Below are positions 8,504 to 18,367 of a stretch of 64,000 nt of DNA, in pieces. The stretch is from the NCBI GenBank assembly GCA_017548985.1, contig JAFYYW010000025.1, positions 1 to 64,000 of the forward strand, given 5' to 3'. The notes beneath the pieces are model-generated. The model had not been told where the DNA came from and searched no databases. It was given only the letters and a program-made list of their open reading frames with translations. The stretch's first letter is position 1. Each line of letters starts with the position of its first letter. This DNA is from Bacteroidales bacterium (GTDB taxonomy: Bacteria; Bacteroidota; Bacteroidia; Bacteroidales; UBA932). A program made the translations under genes and the position numbers.

Positions 8504-11500
8504 ATGGACCGTTTCATCTCATTCATTCTGAGGCGCAGGTGGCTGATCGCTTCCATCTTTGTGGTCCTCTGCTTTTTCGGAATATATTCCTGGACCAGGC
8601 TCTCGATTGACGCCTATCCGGACATCGCCGATGTGACGGTGCAGGTCGTCACCCAGGTCCCCGGACTGGCCGCCGAGGAAATGGAGCAGCAGATATCCAT
8701 CCCACTCGAGAGGGCTCTCAACGGCATCCCGTCGCTCGAGATGATGCGCTGCGTCAACGCTTTCGGTATCTCGATAGTCGTTCTCGTTTTCGAGGACGGA
8801 ACAGAGGACTATTGGGCCAGGCAAAGGGTACGGGAGTGCATCGGTGATGTCGAGCTCCCCTATGATGCCGTGCCTGAGCTCAACCCTCTGACTTCCCCGA
8901 CCGGAGAGATTTACCGCTATGTCCTTGTCGGAGACGGGAGCGTCTCCCTTCGGGAACTCACCGACATCAATCATTGGACGGTTATCCCCGCTCTCCAAAG
9001 AATCCAGGGTGTCGCGGCGGTGAGCAATTTCGGAGGCCTCACTACCCAGTACCAGATCGAGTTGGATCCGGCCTCTCTGGCCGCCTATGACCTCTCGATT
9101 GAAGATATCAAGTCCGCTATTGAGGATAACAACTCCAACGCCGGAGGCAGTATGATCGCCTCAGGGGACGTGAGTTATGTGGTTCGAGGGGTCGGACTTA
9201 TCCGGGATCTGGAAGATATGGGCCAGATAGTGGTCAAGAACGAGGATGGAGTCCCAGTATTCCTCAAGGACCTCGGCACATTGAAATACGGCAACCTCGA
9301 AAGGAAGGGTATTCTCGGATATGTCGATGACGAGATCTCCTTCAATGACGGGGTGGAAGGAATAGTCCAGATGCTCCGATACCAGAACCCCTCGAAAGTC
9401 CTCGATGAGGTCCACATAGTCGTGGATGACCTCAACGAGAACCAGCTGCCCGACAATGTGAGGATCAAGATGTTCCTGGACCGCACGCAGCTGGTCGGCA
9501 CGACCCTGCACACGGTGGAGCATACCCTTCTTTTCGGCATGCTGCTGGTCATCGGGATCCTCCTGATCTTCCTCGGAAGCCCGAAAAGCGCCCTCGCTGT
9601 CGCCTTGACCATCCCCATCTCCCTTCTGGTCGCCTTTATATTGATGAATATCACCTCCGTCCCAGCCAACTTGCTGAGCCTTGGAGCCATAGACTTCGGA
9701 ATACTCGTGGACGGAGCGATAGTGATGATGGAGACGGTGCTGAAACTGAGGGAGGAGGAAGATCCGTTATCTGTCCTGAGAGGAAAGGATGTCGCTTCCC
9801 GGGTGAAGGATGTCGCCAAACCGATATTCTTCGCCACCTTGATAATCATTGTCGCCTACTTGCCGCTGTTCGCGTTCGAGAGGATTGAGAAGAAGCTGTT
9901 CACCCCGATGGCTTTCACCGTAGGATTCGCGTTGGTGGGAGCCTTGTCAGTGGCCTTGATCCTTATTCCAGGCCTTTCGTACTCAATCTATCGCAAGCCG
10001 CAGAACGTGTTCAGGAACAAGGTGATAGAGAGACTCACATCGTCGTATAGAGGTTGGACAGGCAAGCTTCTGGACAAGCCGAAACCAGTATTCTTCGGAA
10101 TAACCGGAGTGCTTGTAGCCGTGGCGGTGCTGGCGGTGACCGTCGGAAAGGATTTCCTCCCGAACCTCGATGAGGGAGGTATCTGGATCCAAGTCCAGAC
10201 ACCTCCGGGCATTTCTCTGGAGAAATCCACCGCTATGGCCGATGACCTGAGGAACGTCTTGAAAGACGAGTTCGAGGAAGTCACCTACGTGACCACCCAG
10301 GTGGGACGTGACGACGCGGGAGCGGAAGCCTTCACATCCTCCCACATCGAGGTTTGCGTTGGTCTGAAGCCATATTCACAGTGGAAGTTCGGGAAGACCA
10401 AGGAAGACCTCGTCGAGGAGATGTCGGAGAGGATCGCTAAGATGCCCGGCTACAAGGTAGGATTCTCCCAGCCTATCATAGATATGGTTATGGACCAGAT
10501 AGCCGGTTCCCACAGTGACTTGGCGATGAAGGTCTATGGGGACGACCTGCAGGAGGCACGCAGGATAGCTGAGGAGGTCGAGCGGGTGGTCAAGGACATA
10601 AAGGGCGCCGCCGATGTGGTCATCGACCAGGAGCCTCCCCTGCCTCAGCTTAAAGTGTCTTTCGACCGTGAGAAGGCCGCATATTACGGAGTCAACGCCG
10701 CCGACGTGGCTGACCTTATCGAGACAGCCATCGGTGGAAAGGCGATCTCACAGGTTTTCATCGGGAGCAAGGTCTACGATGTGACCTGCCGATTCAAGGA
10801 AGATAGCAGGGACACTCCCGAGAAGATCGCCGACCTGCCTCTCGTAACCTCATCCGGTTCGAGGATTCCCCTTTCGGCTGTTGCCGAGGTGTCAACCATC
10901 CTTGGGGCAAGCTCCATCAGCCGTGAGATGGGAAGGCGACATCTAACGGTTCGTGTTAACCTCAGAGGAAAGGATCTAACAACCTTCCTGGCCGAGGCTA
11001 ACGCTCGTATAGACAAGGAGATAAGTTACGATCATAACGAATTCTCCCTGAAGTGGGACGGCCAGTTCGAGAACCAGAAACGGGCGTACACCAGGCTGGG
11101 AATAATCATTCCTTTTGTCCTTGCCCTTATGTTCCTGCTGCTTTTCGGAGCCTTCGGGAACTTCCGGCAGGCCGCCCTGCTGATAGCGCTTCTGCCTCTC
11201 GCCCTCTTCGGAGGTCTCCTGGCCCTTAACGTCAGGGGGATGACTTTCAATGTCTCGTCAGCTGTAGGTTTCATAGCGCTATTCGGACTGACTATCCAGA
11301 ATGGAGTCATCATGATTTCCCACATCAATGGGCTCAGGCGGAAGGGCATGCCGCTCAAGCAGGCTGTGGTCGAGGGTGCTTCTCACAGGCTACGCCCGGT
11401 TTTGATGACCGCCACAGTGGCTATCCTCGGATTGCTTCCAGCCTCCCTAGCCACCGGCGTGGGATCTGACGTGCAACGTCCGCTAGCTACCGTTATCGTC

Positions 11501-11614
11501 TACGGACTGTTGTTCTCTACCGCCATCACACTGTTCATCCTTCCGACCTTGTATCACCGCATGGAGTCCAAGGTTGAGGCAAAACCTGTCAAGGAATATG
11601 AAGAAGATTTTTAG
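8504..11614 (+). CDS. CzcA/CusA-family heavy-metal efflux RND pump
   Basis: A 1036-residue inner-membrane proton-driven exporter of the heavy-metal RND family, the usual length for CzcA/CusA. It has the RND pattern of twelve membrane segments with two large periplasmic loops. The fourth membrane segment reads DFGILVDGAIVMME and keeps the Asp-x5-Asp-x6-Glu spacing known as the proton-relay and metal-transport triad of CzcA. GKDFLPNLDEGG and the second-half segment GLTIQNGVIMIS are also family-typical. It is flanked by its adaptor and outer-membrane channel genes. The porter-domain methionine set of copper/silver CusA is not obvious by eye, so a Co/Zn/Cd/Ni-type substrate is more likely than Cu/Ag; this is an inference. 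Confidence 0.94.
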   Translation: MDRFISFILRRRWLIASIFVVLCFFGIYSWTRLSIDAYPDIADVTVQVVTQVPGLAAEEMEQQISIPLERALNGIPSLEMMRCVNAFGISIVVLVFEDGTEDYWARQRVRECIGDVELPYDAVPELNPLTSPTGEIYRYVLVGDGSVSLRELTDINHWTVIPALQRIQGVAAVSNFGGLTTQYQIELDPASLAAYDLSIEDIKSAIEDNNSNAGGSMIASGDVSYVVRGVGLIRDLEDMGQIVVKNEDGVPVFLKDLGTLKYGNLERKGILGYVDDEISFNDGVEGIVQMLRYQNPSKVLDEVHIVVDDLNENQLPDNVRIKMFLDRTQLVGTTLHTVEHTLLFGMLLVIGILLIFLGSPKSALAVALTIPISLLVAFILMNITSVPANLLSLGAIDFGILVDGAIVMMETVLKLREEEDPLSVLRGKDVASRVKDVAKPIFFATLIIIVAYLPLFAFERIEKKLFTPMAFTVGFALVGALSVALILIPGLSYSIYRKPQNVFRNKVIERLTSSYRGWTGKLLDKPKPVFFGITGVLVAVAVLAVTVGKDFLPNLDEGGIWIQVQTPPGISLEKSTAMADDLRNVLKDEFEEVTYVTTQVGRDDAGAEAFTSSHIEVCVGLKPYSQWKFGKTKEDLVEEMSERIAKMPGYKVGFSQPIIDMVMDQIAGSHSDLAMKVYGDDLQEARRIAEEVERVVKDIKGAADVVIDQEPPLPQLKVSFDREKAAYYGVNAADVADLIETAIGGKAISQVFIGSKVYDVTCRFKEDSRDTPEKIADLPLVTSSGSRIPLSAVAEVSTILGASSISREMGRRHLTVRVNLRGKDLTTFLAEANARIDKEISYDHNEFSLKWDGQFENQKRAYTRLGIIIPFVLALMFLLLFGAFGNFRQAALLIALLPLALFGGLLALNVRGMTFNVSSAVGFIALFGLTIQNGVIMISHINGLRRKGMPLKQAVVEGASHRLRPVLMTATVAILGLLPASLATGVGSDVQRPLATVIVYGLLFSTAITLFILPTLYHRMESKVEAKPVKEYEEDF

Positions 11615-12833
11615 CCTGGCACTGATAGCGCTGTCCTGCGTGACAGGATCAGCGCAGACCCTGGAGGCCTTCCTTTCGGAAGTCGAACGGTCAAACGCCG
11701 CCCTCCTCGCCGAGAAATATAATGTGGAAATAGCTGACGCTCAGGCTATAGCGGCTAAGGTTTTCAACGACCCCGAATTCGAGGCGGCCTTTTCAGACAA
11801 CCAGGACCGTACCCTTATGATGGGCCGGTCTGTCGAGTTGGGCCTGTCCTACAATGTCAATCTCGGCAACGCCAGGAAGGCAAGGATCGCGGTGGCCAAG
11901 GAAGAGGCTGAGATCACCAGGGCTCTTCTCGAGGACTATTACCGTACCCTTCGAGCCGAGGCGATTTCAGCCTGGGCGGAGGCTTGGAGAACCAAGTCAC
12001 TGCTCGCCCTGAGGCGGTCCTCTTGTGAAAGTATGGAGACACTGGCCCGTTCGGACAGTGTCAAGGCCGCTCTGGGGGAGATCGGAAAAACCGACGCAAA
12101 GCAGACTTCTATCGAGGCCAGGGCGATGAGAGGGGAACTTCTTCAGGCCGAGGCTGAATATTCCAACGCTTTGACTAACCTTTCCCTTCTCGCCGGAGGT
12201 ATGGAATTCCACGACATCCCGGAAGATGGGTTCCGTTACCCTGTGACAGCCCGCCCGGTTGGTGAGATGGTGGAGATCGCCCAAGACAATAGGGCTGACT
12301 TGAGAGCCGCCTACCTGTCCAAGAGCCTATCCCAGAAGAATTTAGCCCTTGTCAAGGCTCAGCGTTCTCCAGACCTCGGCTTAAATGTGGGATATTCCTA
12401 CAACACGGAGGTCAGAAACGAGATCGCTCCCGCACCCTTGTTCCGAGGAGTGACCGTCGGTGTCACTATTCCTTTGAAATTGTCTTCCGCCAACAAGGGC
12501 GAGAGGGTTGCCGCCGAGAAGGCTGTCCTTCAAGCTGATGCCGCTTACGAGGCCGCTCTGAGGCAGATAGAGGCTGAGGTAAAGACCGAATATGCCTCCT
12601 ACAATGCCGCCGTGAAGGCTTCCAAACAGTGTTCTGACGAGACTATGGAGGACGCCCGCTCCATCCTGGAGAGCAGGAAGACGGCATATTCCCAAGGAGA
12701 TTCTTCCCTGCTGGATTACCTTCTCGCCGTCAGGGTCTACAATGACACGGCTGAAGCCTGCATAGACGCCAAGGCAGCCGTCCTGTCTTCCTGGGCGAGA
12801 CTGATCGCTTCGGTGGGTGTTGAGAGTTTATAA
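11598..12833 (+). CDS. TolC-family outer-membrane efflux channel (CzcC-like)
   Basis: Outer-membrane channel subunit completing the tripartite pump encoded just upstream. The 411-residue protein has a signal peptide (MKKIFSLALIAL... ending GSAQ) and two OEP repeats rich in Ala, Glu and Lys that form the trans-periplasmic helical barrel; the second begins near NRADLRAAYLSKSL. I chose ATG 11598 because it is followed by a proper signal peptide and preceded by AAGGA; the longer frame from 11574 starts with TTG. The start overlaps the 3' end of the pump gene by 17 bases, so the genes are co-transcribed and probably translationally coupled. Confidence 0.9.
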   Translation: MKKIFSLALIALSCVTGSAQTLEAFLSEVERSNAALLAEKYNVEIADAQAIAAKVFNDPEFEAAFSDNQDRTLMMGRSVELGLSYNVNLGNARKARIAVAKEEAEITRALLEDYYRTLRAEAISAWAEAWRTKSLLALRRSSCESMETLARSDSVKAALGEIGKTDAKQTSIEARAMRGELLQAEAEYSNALTNLSLLAGGMEFHDIPEDGFRYPVTARPVGEMVEIAQDNRADLRAAYLSKSLSQKNLALVKAQRSPDLGLNVGYSYNTEVRNEIAPAPLFRGVTVGVTIPLKLSSANKGERVAAEKAVLQADAAYEAALRQIEAEVKTEYASYNAAVKASKQCSDETMEDARSILESRKTAYSQGDSSLLDYLLAVRVYNDTAEACIDAKAAVLSSWARLIASVGVESL

Positions 12834-12849
12834 TATCCGGAATAATTCT

Positions 12850-12857
12850 TATATTTG
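12850..12857 (+). promoter_or_regulatory. -7 box TATATTTG for enolase
   Basis: Full match to TAnnTTTG 40 bases upstream of the eno ATG. A weak -33-like TTTA ends about 19 bases before it. Confidence 0.6.
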
Positions 12858-12866
12858 TGGGATTGA

Positions 12867-14204
<1,338 letters not shown>

Positions 14205-14235
14205 TTCTTCCTGAGTGGACAATTCTTAAAAAGCA

Positions 14236-14270
14236 GGGCGGCCAAAGCGATTGGTCGCCCTCTTTTTTTT
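14236..14270 (+). terminator. Intrinsic terminator of enolase
   Basis: A 10-bp stem, GGGCGGCCAA (14236-14245) with TTGGTCGCCC (14251-14260) including one G-U pair, loop AGCGA, followed by a run of eight T at 14263-14270. Confidence 0.92.
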
Positions 14271-14329
14271 GTGTTTCTTGTGTAATATTCCTATTATTGA
14301 GACAGGAAAACGCGTCTGTTCGACTTCAA

Positions 14330-16867
14330 ATGAGTAAGAGTCTCTGGTATTTGATGATAATGATCGTCCTGGTCGCGTTCGCCGGTTGTGCCGGAAACGA
14401 CGTGAGGCGGACGCTTTCGCTTAACGGGATCTGGGAAGCGGCGATAGCGTCCGAGGCGGATTCGGATGAGATCCCTACCACTTTTGACTATCAGATCCCA
14501 GTGCCGGGACATTTCCCCCTGTTGACACCTGAGGTGGATTATTCAACCCACGGGGCTCTATGGTACAGGACCACCTACAAGGCTCCCAGGAATCTGCCCT
14601 CCAGAGTCATCCTGCGGATAGCGAAGGCTGAATATGGACGGACAATATTCATCAATGGTGAAAAGGCTGACTTCTACCCCTACAATTTCAGCGCTAGTGA
14701 GACAGAAATACGCCCCTACCTCAAAGCCGGGCAGGATAACGAGATAGTCGTCAGAGTCAAGTCCGTGGAGGATGTCCTGACCGACGGCTCCCCTGTCGCT
14801 CACAATGGAAGCGACTATGAAAGAATGCATTACTATCCGGGGATATACGACTCTGTGACCATCCTCGAGTCTGGTTGGCCCGCCGTGACCCGGATAGAGA
14901 CGAGGGCGGATTTGGACCGTGGAGCGGTGAACGTCCGGGCCACCATATTCAACGGCGGAGACACCCACGCTGACGGTGCGGTCCGCTTCGCCGTGGGACG
15001 GAACAAAGTCAAAGCGAAGGAGGCTCCCCTTCAACCTGGGGAGACCAGGCAAGTAAATGTCGAGATTCCCATCAAAGGTTTCGACCCGGAGGTGGATAGT
15101 TGGACCCCGGAACACCCCCGCCTTTACACAATAACGGCCCGAACGGCGGGAGACTCATTCTCAACTCGTTTCGGGATGCGGACCTTCAAAGTTGATCCGG
15201 AACGCGAATGCTTCCTCCTGAACGGCCAAGAACGCTTCCTGTTGGGTACCAATACCGACCTTTTCCGCTTCTTCGATGACCCCCAATGCGGAAACAAACC
15301 TTGGGATGAGACCTGGATGCGACAACTGTTCGCCTCTTTCAAAGAAATCGGGTGGGACTCTTTCCGTAACTGCATCTCCGCCGCCCCGGAACTCTGGTAC
15401 GACCTCTGCGATGAGATGGGCCTGATGATACAGGATGAATATCCTTTCTGGACTTGCGGGGACCGCCGTCACACCCACACCGCCCCCGTCAGTGGCGAGA
15501 CGCTTCTCCCAGAATATATGGACTGGCTGCGGGACCGCGGCACCCATCCCTCGATAGTCATTATCGACCTCCAGAACGAAAGTCTGCAGCCTTGGTTCAG
15601 GGACATCGCCGCGGCGCTCAAACCAAACGATTTCCAAGGCCGTCCCTTCGAGATCGGATGGACTACCCCCAACCCCGACAACAGGGACGTCCGAGAGTAT
15701 CATCCTTATTATTACATCAAGAGCGACTTCTCCCCCGGCTACCTCAACTTTTACGACGGGACAGTGACAGACGGAACTATGAGCATATATCCGGGAGGAC
15801 AGGACGATGGTCTCACCAAGATCATCAATGAATATGGCTGGGATTGGATCAACCGCAACGGTGACGCCACCATCTTGGGCAAGGGGAATTACGAGCACAA
15901 CCTTCTCCCTGACGCCACCAGGGAGGACAGGCGGGACTACTACGCCTGGAGTGTTGGTCTGTTGACCGAATTCTGGCGCGCCAGGGCAAAGATTGCCGGC
16001 ATACACCATTTCACCTCCCTGACATATTCATTCGACGATGCCGGGAAGGCCTGGACCGGGGATATTCTCTGCCCAGACATCACCACACCAACCATCAGGC
16101 CCGAGGTTGTGGAGCGTTTCAAAAGCGCCTTCGCCCCAGTGACCGTGGTTGTCGATGAATATAGGGAAGATGTCCTGGCCGGGATGGAGTTGGAGCCAAA
16201 GATTGTCCTGCTCAACGAGAGCAGGGACGGCAAGGCGGTATCCAGGGAGATCACGGTCGAACTGAAGGACGCCGGCGGGAGCATCCTACTTAAAGAAATA
16301 TTCTCCCTAGAGGCCAAGCCTCACTCCAAGGCGTCCCGCGGCATCAAGGTCAATATACCCGAAAACGCTTCCGGAGACCTCATATTCACCGCCTCCCTGC
16401 CTGAGGGACCGGTCTCAATCCGTAAATGGAAAGTTCTCCAGAGGCCACAGGGCTTCGCCTTGGGCCGCGATGTCACTGAATCCAGCAGGGTCCCCGACCT
16501 CTATCACGGAGGCCGTCCGGGAATATGTGTCACGGATGGTTCGCCTCGCACCCGCTGGCTCCCCGCAAACGGGGACACCTCTCCTTGGATTTGTGTGGAT
16601 CTGGGGACTGAGCGGAGCGTGAGCGAATGCGACATCGCCTGGGTCACGGAAGGCGGGAATACCCTCGCCCCGGAACGCTGCCGAGTCAGGGTATCACTTG
16701 ACGGTAAGCGATTTAAAGACGTATCCCTAGTCCCGGCAGGATTGCCGGAAGGCTCTGTCTGGCAGACACTTTCCTTCCCGACGGTCAACGCCAGATATAT
16801 ACAAATAAGTTCCGACGGGACACTTCCCGCCGGAACCATGTCTATATCAGAGATAGAAATCCGATAA
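14330..16867 (+). CDS. GH2-family glycosidase lipoprotein with C-terminal discoidin domain
   Basis: A surface or periplasmic lipoprotein of 845 residues in the beta-galactosidase/beta-glucuronidase/beta-mannosidase family. Signal peptide with lipobox AFAGC (Cys at residue 20). Domain order: GH2 sugar-binding jelly roll (SLNGIWEAAI, YRTTYKAPR, IFINGEKADFYPYNFS), immunoglobulin-like domain, TIM barrel with acid/base E417 in DLQNES and candidate nucleophile E501 in INEYGWDW, then a C-terminal F5/8 type C (discoidin) domain (ICVTDGSPRTRWLP to MSISEIEIR). A longer frame from 14297 begins with TTG; ATG 14330 directly precedes the lipoprotein signal. The exact glycoside is not readable. It stands alone between the eno terminator and the convergent aspA, whose stop lies 7 bases from its own, with no clear terminator between them. 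Confidence 0.87.
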   Translation: MSKSLWYLMIMIVLVAFAGCAGNDVRRTLSLNGIWEAAIASEADSDEIPTTFDYQIPVPGHFPLLTPEVDYSTHGALWYRTTYKAPRNLPSRVILRIAKAEYGRTIFINGEKADFYPYNFSASETEIRPYLKAGQDNEIVVRVKSVEDVLTDGSPVAHNGSDYERMHYYPGIYDSVTILESGWPAVTRIETRADLDRGAVNVRATIFNGGDTHADGAVRFAVGRNKVKAKEAPLQPGETRQVNVEIPIKGFDPEVDSWTPEHPRLYTITARTAGDSFSTRFGMRTFKVDPERECFLLNGQERFLLGTNTDLFRFFDDPQCGNKPWDETWMRQLFASFKEIGWDSFRNCISAAPELWYDLCDEMGLMIQDEYPFWTCGDRRHTHTAPVSGETLLPEYMDWLRDRGTHPSIVIIDLQNESLQPWFRDIAAALKPNDFQGRPFEIGWTTPNPDNRDVREYHPYYYIKSDFSPGYLNFYDGTVTDGTMSIYPGGQDDGLTKIINEYGWDWINRNGDATILGKGNYEHNLLPDATREDRRDYYAWSVGLLTEFWRARAKIAGIHHFTSLTYSFDDAGKAWTGDILCPDITTPTIRPEVVERFKSAFAPVTVVVDEYREDVLAGMELEPKIVLLNESRDGKAVSREITVELKDAGGSILLKEIFSLEAKPHSKASRGIKVNIPENASGDLIFTASLPEGPVSIRKWKVLQRPQGFALGRDVTESSRVPDLYHGGRPGICVTDGSPRTRWLPANGDTSPWICVDLGTERSVSECDIAWVTEGGNTLAPERCRVRVSLDGKRFKDVSLVPAGLPEGSVWQTLSFPTVNARYIQISSDGTLPAGTMSISEIEIR

Positions 16868-16874
16868 CGTCAAA

Positions 16875-18266
16875 CTATCCTACCATGTTCTGAGGATCGA
16901 GAGCTTTGTCAAGGTCTTCCTTGGTCATCACTCCCTGCTCGAGGACTATGTCGTAGACTGAACGGTTGGTCTCAAGGGCCTCTTTGGCGATCTTGGTGCT
17001 GGCCTTATAGCCGATAATCGGGTTGAGGGCTGTCACGATGCCTATGCTGTTCTTGACCATGTCGTAGCAGCGCTCCTTATTGACCGTTATGCCTTCAACA
17101 CACTCCTCGCGGAGGGTATTCATCGCATTGGTCAACCAAGTGACACTCTCCATAACAGACTGGGCGATAACAGGTTCCATAACATTAAGCTGGAGCTGTC
17201 CGGCCTCGGCGGCAAAAGAGACAGTGACATCATTCCCGATCACCTTGAAGCAAACCTGGTTGGTGACCTCCGGGATTACGGGATTGACTTTTCCGGGCAT
17301 AATAGAGGAACCGGGAGCCTTGGGCGGCAGGTTGATCTCATTAAGTCCGCAGCGAGGGCCGGAAGCCATCAGTCGGAGGTCATTGCATATCTTGGAAAGC
17401 TTAACCGCAAGTCTCTTCAAAGCACCCGAATAGCTCACGTAAGCGCCGGTGTCAGGCGTGGCCTCAACCAAATCAGGAGCGGCGATGAACTTCTCGCCGG
17501 TAAGCTCGGTCAGGTTGGCGGCGCAAAGAGTCGCGAAACCAGGCTTGGCGTTAAGGCCGGTACCGATGGCCGTGCCACCCATATTGATCTCATAAAGGAG
17601 ATTAACATTCCTCTCAAGGTTCGCGACCTCTTCCTCAAGATTCGTGGCATAGGCGTTGAATTCCTGACCGGAGGTCATGGGGACAGCGTCCTGCAACTGG
17701 GTTCGCCCCATCTTGATAACATCCTTGAACTCCTCACCCTTAGCCCGGAATGCGGCTATCAAGTCCTTGAGGCTCGCCTCAAGTTTACGGTTCATTCTTA
17801 TGAAAGCGTAGCGGAAGGCGGACGGATAAGCGTCGTTTGTGGACTGGGCACAGTTGACATGGTCGTTAGGAGAACAGTAAATATATTCACCCTTATTATG
17901 TCCCATGATCTCAAGAGCCCTGTTGGCGATCACCTCATTGGCGTTCATGTTGACCGAGGTTCCGGCTCCACCCTGCATCATGTCCACAGGGAACTGGTCG
18001 TGGAATTTGCCGTCAATAATCTCCTTGCAGGCTGCCATTATAGCATCGGCTATCGTCGGATCCAGGGCCCCCAACTCCTTATTGGTCTTCGCGGCTCCAT
18101 ATTTAATGCAAGCCATGGCGATCACATAGTCGGGATAATGGCACATCCTGGTAGTTGAAATCTTGTAGTTGTTCAACGCCCTCTGGGTCTGTACTCCGTA
18201 GTAGGCGTCGGCTGGGACTTGAAGTTCTCCCAACAGGTCTGATTCAATTCTGAATTTCTCGCTCAT
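16875..18266 (-). CDS. aspA: Aspartate ammonia-lyase
   Basis: Reversible deamination of L-aspartate to fumarate and ammonia in the cytoplasm, supplying fumarate for anaerobic respiration or assimilating ammonia. The 463-residue protein carries the superfamily signature GSSIMPGKVNP with the catalytic serine loop, the N-terminal GELQVPADAYYGVQTQRA segment, GAGTSVNMNANEV, the SSxN-like QSTNDAYPSAF, and MGRTQLQDAVPM. These favour aspartase over fumarase, which shares the fold; the assignment to aspartase rests on overall resemblance. A single -7 box lies at 18307-18314. The promoter abuts the terminator of the upstream secDF gene, so aspA is probably transcribed independently. Confidence 0.93.
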   Translation of the reverse strand: MSEKFRIESDLLGELQVPADAYYGVQTQRALNNYKISTTRMCHYPDYVIAMACIKYGAAKTNKELGALDPTIADAIMAACKEIIDGKFHDQFPVDMMQGGAGTSVNMNANEVIANRALEIMGHNKGEYIYCSPNDHVNCAQSTNDAYPSAFRYAFIRMNRKLEASLKDLIAAFRAKGEEFKDVIKMGRTQLQDAVPMTSGQEFNAYATNLEEEVANLERNVNLLYEINMGGTAIGTGLNAKPGFATLCAANLTELTGEKFIAAPDLVEATPDTGAYVSYSGALKRLAVKLSKICNDLRLMASGPRCGLNEINLPPKAPGSSIMPGKVNPVIPEVTNQVCFKVIGNDVTVSFAAEAGQLQLNVMEPVIAQSVMESVTWLTNAMNTLREECVEGITVNKERCYDMVKNSIGIVTALNPIIGYKASTKIAKEALETNRSVYDIVLEQGVMTKEDLDKALDPQNMVG

Positions 18267-18306
18267 GTTATATTAATTAATGGTTATAAAATCGCTTTAA
18301 ATCCCA

Positions 18307-18314
18307 CAAATATA
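18307..18314 (-). promoter_or_regulatory. -7 box TATATTTG for aspA
   Basis: Minus-strand full match to TAnnTTTG, 40 bases before the aspA ATG and only 2 bases past the end of the T-tract of the secDF terminator. Confidence 0.62.
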
Positions 18315-18316
18315 GT

Positions 18317-18345
18317 AAAAAAAACGCCAACCCGAAGGTTGGCGT
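18317..18345 (-). terminator. Intrinsic terminator of secDF
   Basis: On the minus strand, perfect 9-bp stem ACGCCAACC/GGTTGGCGT with a four-base loop, followed by a run of T (A-run at 18317-18324 on the plus strand). It lies 22 bases after the secDF stop. Confidence 0.93.
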
Positions 18346-18367
18346 CTCTCTACTCCTGTTTTAAGGA

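Noticed and set aside
14297..14329. Upstream TTG start of the GH2 gene (and similar TTG starts at 6904, 11574, 27629, 40352)
   Set aside because: In each case an ATG a few codons later begins a proper signal peptide or lies better relative to the promoter.
15161..16009. 282-residue minus-strand frame inside the GH2 gene
   Set aside because: Antisense shadow with low-complexity Val/Gly-rich translation.
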